From RH2-MAG17b sp035945515 (GTDB lineage Bacteria; Acidobacteriota; Terriglobia; UBA7540): DNA of 21,730 bases. The stretch covers positions 1 to 21,730 of the forward strand of contig DASZAE010000302.1 of assembly GCA_035945515.1 (NCBI GenBank), given 5' to 3'. Within the stretch, counting starts at the first letter, position 1. Every line of letters begins with the position of its first letter. The notes beneath the pieces are model-generated. The model was not told the origin of the DNA. It did no database searches and was given only the letters and a program-made list of their open reading frames with translations. The position numbers were made by a program, and so were the translations under genes. Shown here one piece after another: positions 18,771 through 21,730 of this stretch.

Positions 18771-20864
18771 TCAGGCCAGATGAAGCACAGCCAGCAAACG
18801 GTCAATAATCCAAATTCCAGGAAACGGAGCGATAATCCCGCCCAAGCCGTAAATCAGCAGGTTGCGGCGTAAGAGCGTTGCCGCGCCCTGCGGACGATAG
18901 CGCACGCCGCGCAACGCCAGGGGCACGAGAGCAATGATAATCAGCGCGTTAAAGATCACCGCTGCCAGCACCGCGCTCTCGGGCGAATGAAGCCGCATAA
19001 TGTTAAGGTGGTCGAGCGCCGGATAGGTGGCGGCGAACATGGCCGGGATAATGGCGAAATATTTGGCAATGTCGTTGGCGATGGAAAACGTGGTGAGCGC
19101 CCCGCGCGTGATGAGAAGCTGCTTGCCGATGGCCACGACCTCAACCAGCTTGGTGGGGTTGCTATCAAGATCGACCATATTGCCGGCCTCTTTCGCCGCC
19201 ATCGTTCCGCTGTTCATGGCCACGCCAACGTCAGCCTGCGCGAGCGCGGGAGCGTCATTGGTGCCATCGCCGGTCATGGCTACCAAGCGGCCATATCCCT
19301 GCTCCTTCTTGATGTATTCGAGCTTATCTTTCGGGGTGGCCTGCGCGAGGAAGTCATCCACGCCCGCTTCATTGGCGATAGCGGCTGCGGTAAGCGGATT
19401 ATCGCCGGTGATCATGACGGAGCGAATGCCCATTGTGCGCAGGTGCGCAAGGCGTTCCCTCATGCCGCCTTTGACGACATCTTTCAGATGAACCAGGCCG
19501 AGCAGTCGCGGCCCATCGGCAACGGCAAGCGGCGTGCCGCCGCTGCGCGACACGCGGTCAGACATTTCAACAAAATCTGCCTGAATCCGCCCACCTTGCT
19601 CTTTAGCAAATTGCATAACGGCTTCGGTCGCGCCTTTGCGCAACATGCGCCCATCCCAATCGACGCCGCTCATGCGCGTGTAGGCCGAAAAAGGAATGAA
19701 GCGCGCCTCCTGATCATGCAATTCGCGCCCGCGCAGCTTGTATTTCTCCTTGGCCAGCACCATGATCGAGCGCCCCTCGGGAGTCTCATCGGCGAAACTC
19801 GCAAGCTGCGCTGCGTCTGCGAGTTCTGAATCCGTCACTCCCTCGGCCGGGATAAACTCCACCGCCTGGCGGTTGCCGAGCGTAATGGTGCCCGTTTTAT
19901 CGAGAAGCAGCGTATTCACGTCGCCCGCCGCTTCCACTGCCTTGCCGCTCATTGCCAGCACATTGTGCTGCATCACGCGGTCCATGCCCGCGATTCCAAT
20001 CGCCGAAAGCAGGCCGCCAATAGTGGTGGGGATCAGGCAAACAAGCAAGGAGACGAGCACGGCAATTCCGGGAATCGTGCCGCTGTGCGCCGCGGCGACG
20101 GCATAGACAGAGAAAGGATGGAGCGTAACCACGGCGAGCAGAAAAATGAGCGTCAGACCAGCAATCAGGATGTTCAGCGCGATTTCGTTGGGCGTCTTCT
20201 GGCGCTCGGCGCCTTCGACCAGCGCAATCATGCGGTCCAGAAACGTCTCGCCAGGATTCGACGTAATCTTGATGCGGATCATGTCCGAAAGCACTTTGGT
20301 GCCGCCCGTCACTGCGCTGCGATCGCCCCCGGACTCGCGGATGACTGGCGCACTTTCGCCAGTAATAACGGATTCATCCACCGTGGCGATGCCGTCGATC
20401 ACTTCGCCGTCGCCGGGAATGATATCGCCCACCTCGCAGACCACGATATCGCCTGCGCGCAGCTTGGAGGCGGGAATCACTTCAATCTTGCCGCCGCCCA
20501 CGGTTTTTTTGGCGGTGGAGTCGGTCTTCGTCTTGCGCAGCGTATCGGCCTGAGCCTTGCCTCGTGCTTCCGCCATCGCCTCGGCGAAGTTAGCGAAGAT
20601 CACCGTGAACCAAAGCCAGATGGCGATTTGCAGCACAAAACGGGTATCCGGCGCTTTGGAAATAACATCCGCTGCGAGCAGGAGCGTGGTCAGCGCCGCG
20701 CCTACTTCGACCACGAACATCACCGGGTTTTTAAGCTGCACGAGCGGGTTCAGCTTAACCAGCGAATCGCGCGAGGCGCGCTTCAGGATTTGGCCGTCGA
20801 AAAGCGGCCGCGCGCGCACGAGACGCTTTGGAATAAGCTCGGTTTCTTGTTCGTGGACTGACAT
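18771..20864 (-). CDS. kdpB: Potassium-transporting P-type ATPase, ATP-binding subunit KdpB
   Basis: Catalytic subunit of the Kdp pump, 697 aa, in the inner membrane. The phosphorylated residue is Asp322 in LLLDKTGTITLG. The actuator-domain motif TGES is at 168-171, the P1B/P1A-type transmembrane CLIPTTIGGLLSAIG at about 276-290, and the hinge MTGDGTNDAPALAQADVGVAM further on. Nucleotide-binding residues in FIPFSAYTRMSGVD and KGATEAVM are in place. Several transmembrane segments are seen near the start, middle and C-terminus. The N-terminal 30 residues are soluble and family-typical (the KRLVRARPLFDGQILKRAS region). The stop is followed by the palindrome gap and then kdpC. kdpA lies 277 bp upstream, an abnormally long spacing caused by inserted repeats. 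Nothing in the sequence looks inactivated. Confidence 0.98.
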   Translation of the reverse strand: MSVHEQETELIPKRLVRARPLFDGQILKRASRDSLVKLNPLVQLKNPVMFVVEVGAALTTLLLAADVISKAPDTRFVLQIAIWLWFTVIFANFAEAMAEARGKAQADTLRKTKTDSTAKKTVGGGKIEVIPASKLRAGDIVVCEVGDIIPGDGEVIDGIATVDESVITGESAPVIRESGGDRSAVTGGTKVLSDMIRIKITSNPGETFLDRMIALVEGAERQKTPNEIALNILIAGLTLIFLLAVVTLHPFSVYAVAAAHSGTIPGIAVLVSLLVCLIPTTIGGLLSAIGIAGMDRVMQHNVLAMSGKAVEAAGDVNTLLLDKTGTITLGNRQAVEFIPAEGVTDSELADAAQLASFADETPEGRSIMVLAKEKYKLRGRELHDQEARFIPFSAYTRMSGVDWDGRMLRKGATEAVMQFAKEQGGRIQADFVEMSDRVSRSGGTPLAVADGPRLLGLVHLKDVVKGGMRERLAHLRTMGIRSVMITGDNPLTAAAIANEAGVDDFLAQATPKDKLEYIKKEQGYGRLVAMTGDGTNDAPALAQADVGVAMNSGTMAAKEAGNMVDLDSNPTKLVEVVAIGKQLLITRGALTTFSIANDIAKYFAIIPAMFAATYPALDHLNIMRLHSPESAVLAAVIFNALIIIALVPLALRGVRYRPQGAATLLRRNLLIYGLGGIIAPFPGIWIIDRLLAVLHLA

Positions 20865-20892
20865 CGTTTTAACGGTTTCCCTCGCCGATCTC

Positions 20893-21130
20893 CCTCACCC
20901 ACCGCTTCGCGGTCCCCCCTCTCCCAAAGGGAGTCTGTGGGACAACTAACTTTGCCGACGAAGAATCAATAAGTTACAAGGGTTGCTTCATCCGTAAGTT
21001 GTTGATTCTAGGTTCGACCTCCGAGTTGTCCCACAGACTCAAAGGGAGAGGGCTGGAATCACCATAATTTATTTACCGCTCTCTCCCGGAAAAGGGTGAG
21101 AAAGTCCACCGCATCGCGGGACGGGTGAGG
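20893..21130. repeat. CCTCACCC...GGGTGAGG palindromic repeat, interrupted
   Basis: The arms CCTCACCCACCGCTTCGCGG (20893-20912) and ACCGCATCGCGGGACGGGTG AGG (about 21108-21130) are inverted, as are CCCTCTCCC near 20917 and GGGAGAGGG near 21044. This CTCACCC/CTCTCCC repeat type is widespread in bacterial intergenic regions. Here it is split by a 110 bp element. Together they fill the kdpA-kdpB gap. Confidence 0.75.
20931..21040. mobile_element. 110 bp MITE-like element with 17 bp TIRs and 5 bp target duplication
   Basis: Perfect 17 bp terminal inverted repeats GAGTCTGTGGGACAACT (20931-20947) and AGTTGTCCCACAGACTC (21024-21040) bound a 110 bp sequence. AAAGG occurs immediately on both sides (20926-20930 and 21041-21045), as expected for a target-site duplication. 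Removing the element with one AAAGG restores the pairing CTCTCCC-AAA-GGGAGAG of the host palindrome. A second inner pair, AGAATCAATAAGTTAC against GTAAGTTGTTGATTCT, is nearly complementary. It encodes no protein. Confidence 0.88.
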
Positions 21131-21141
21131 CCACGCCACCA

Positions 21142-21730
21142 CTACAGTGGCATCCCCACGGCCGCAAAAAGCTTCCCTTGCATCATGAGGAAGTGTTCAA
21201 CAATCGGACCGAGCGAGAGCGCCGGAAAGAACGTCAGCGCGCCCACAACAATGATGGTTCCGATCAGCACGCCCACAAATAGCGCGCCGTGCGTGGGCAA
21301 GGTTCCGCTCGTCGAGGGCACTTCGCGTTTCGCGGCCAAGCTCCCGGCAACAGCCAGCAGAGGAATCAGAAACAAAAATCGTCCGATCAGCATGGCGAGG
21401 CCCGTGCTGAGGTTGTACCAAGGCGTGTTGACGTTGATTCCAGCGAATGCGCTGCCGTTATTCGCGTTGGCGCTCGAATAGGCGTAGAGAATTTCACTGA
21501 ACCCGTGCGGCCCTGCGTTGGCGACGTTGACTGAGGGATTGCCCGGCGGGTTCCAATATCCGCCTTTGTGGAAGCGCCCGACGGAAGAGATGGCTGTAAA
21601 GATCAGGATATTCGCCGCCATGATAATCATGGCGAGCATGGCCATCTTCACTTCCTTTTGCTCAATCTTCTTGCGAACGTATTCGGGCGTCCTTCCTACC
21701 ATCAGGCCCGCAATAAAGACGCCGACGATG
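21142..21730 (-). CDS. kdpA: Potassium-transporting ATPase subunit KdpA (C-terminal part)
   Basis: K+-channel-like subunit of the Kdp pump in the inner membrane. Only the C-terminal 195 codons or so are in the window; the frame is open to the edge, where it reads IVGVFIAGLMVGRTPEY. Diagnostic KdpA sequence includes VGRTPEYVRKKIE, NPGPHGFSEILYAYSSANANNGSAF-type sequence (here ANAGPHGFSEILYAYSSANA followed by NNGSAFAG), and GRFLFLIPLLAVAGSLAAKREVP with GTLPTHGALF near the end. The stop is at 21142. It is the promoter-proximal gene of kdpA-kdpB-kdpC. The upstream part, including any kdpF and the promoter, is beyond the window. Confidence 0.97.
   Translation of the reverse strand, partial: IVGVFIAGLMVGRTPEYVRKKIEQKEVKMAMLAMIIMAANILIFTAISSVGRFHKGGYWNPPGNPSVNVANAGPHGFSEILYAYSSANANNGSAFAGINVNTPWYNLSTGLAMLIGRFLFLIPLLAVAGSLAAKREVPSTSGTLPTHGALFVGVLIGTIIVVGALTFFPALSLGPIVEHFLMMQGKLFAAVGMPL

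Noticed and set aside
19965..20861. 298-codon plus-strand open frame opposite kdpB
   Set aside because: It is antisense of the well-supported kdpB; no recognisable domains.

Overview
This is a chromosomal stretch of about 21.7 kb from a GC-rich bacterium, carrying 15 convincing protein genes plus the last 35 codons of a sixteenth. No rRNA, tRNA, CRISPR array, phage gene or transposase was seen. The best guess for the host is a soil-type Acidobacteriota (Terriglobia-like). That is an inference from the hopanoid gene, the complete set of housekeeping families, and the very dense palindromic repeats; no marker in the window proves it.

Layout. 1-108: tail of an unknown gene. 290-1498 (-): moeA (molybdenum cofactor). 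1729-3042 (-): purA (AMP synthesis). 3222-3551 (-): trxA. 3652-5121 (-): glgA (glycogen synthase). 5549-6313 (+): coiled-coil/zinc-ribbon protein (DUF164/CdsZ type). 6325-8025 (+): one ORF joining an RNase HI domain to a complete acyl-CoA dehydrogenase. 8185-9264 (+): MscS-like channel. 9442-11325 (-): ArnT/PMT-type membrane glycosyltransferase. 11348-12253 (-): DapA-superfamily protein lacking the usual proton-relay residues. 12590-13861 (+): LarA-like (DUF2088) protein. 14607-16586 (-): squalene-hopene cyclase. 16620-17585 (-): ispH. 18012-18590 (-), 18771-20864 (-) and 21142-21730 (-, running off the window): kdpC, kdpB and kdpA, a high-affinity K+ uptake system.

Two operons make functional sense. 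ispH followed by shc links isoprenoid precursor supply to hopanoid cyclisation. kdpA-kdpB-kdpC encodes the K+-translocating P-type ATPase. The DUF164 and RNase H genes are 11 bp apart; as I recall, the same pairing occurs in mycobacteria (Rv2229c/Rv2228c), where the RNase H is fused to a different enzyme (a CobC-like phosphatase). A fused acyl-CoA dehydrogenase here is therefore the most unusual protein-level observation.

The most striking DNA-level property is the number of non-coding palindromic elements. They fill nearly every intergenic gap and fall into several families: (a) a 66-67 bp palindrome with TGTAGCGG ends, seen at least seven times; (b) a 137 bp element containing (a), present twice at identical length, each just upstream of a minus-strand gene; (c) a 244-245 bp tandem array at 13.9-14.6 kb; (d) a roughly 240 bp multi-hairpin palindrome at 9.29-9.53 kb that writes the C-terminus of the glycosyltransferase; (e) a 110 bp element with 17 bp perfect terminal repeats and a 5 bp target duplication between kdpA and kdpB. 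In both kdp gaps one palindrome sits inside another, a record of sequential insertion. No transposase is present, so any mobilising enzyme must be encoded elsewhere.
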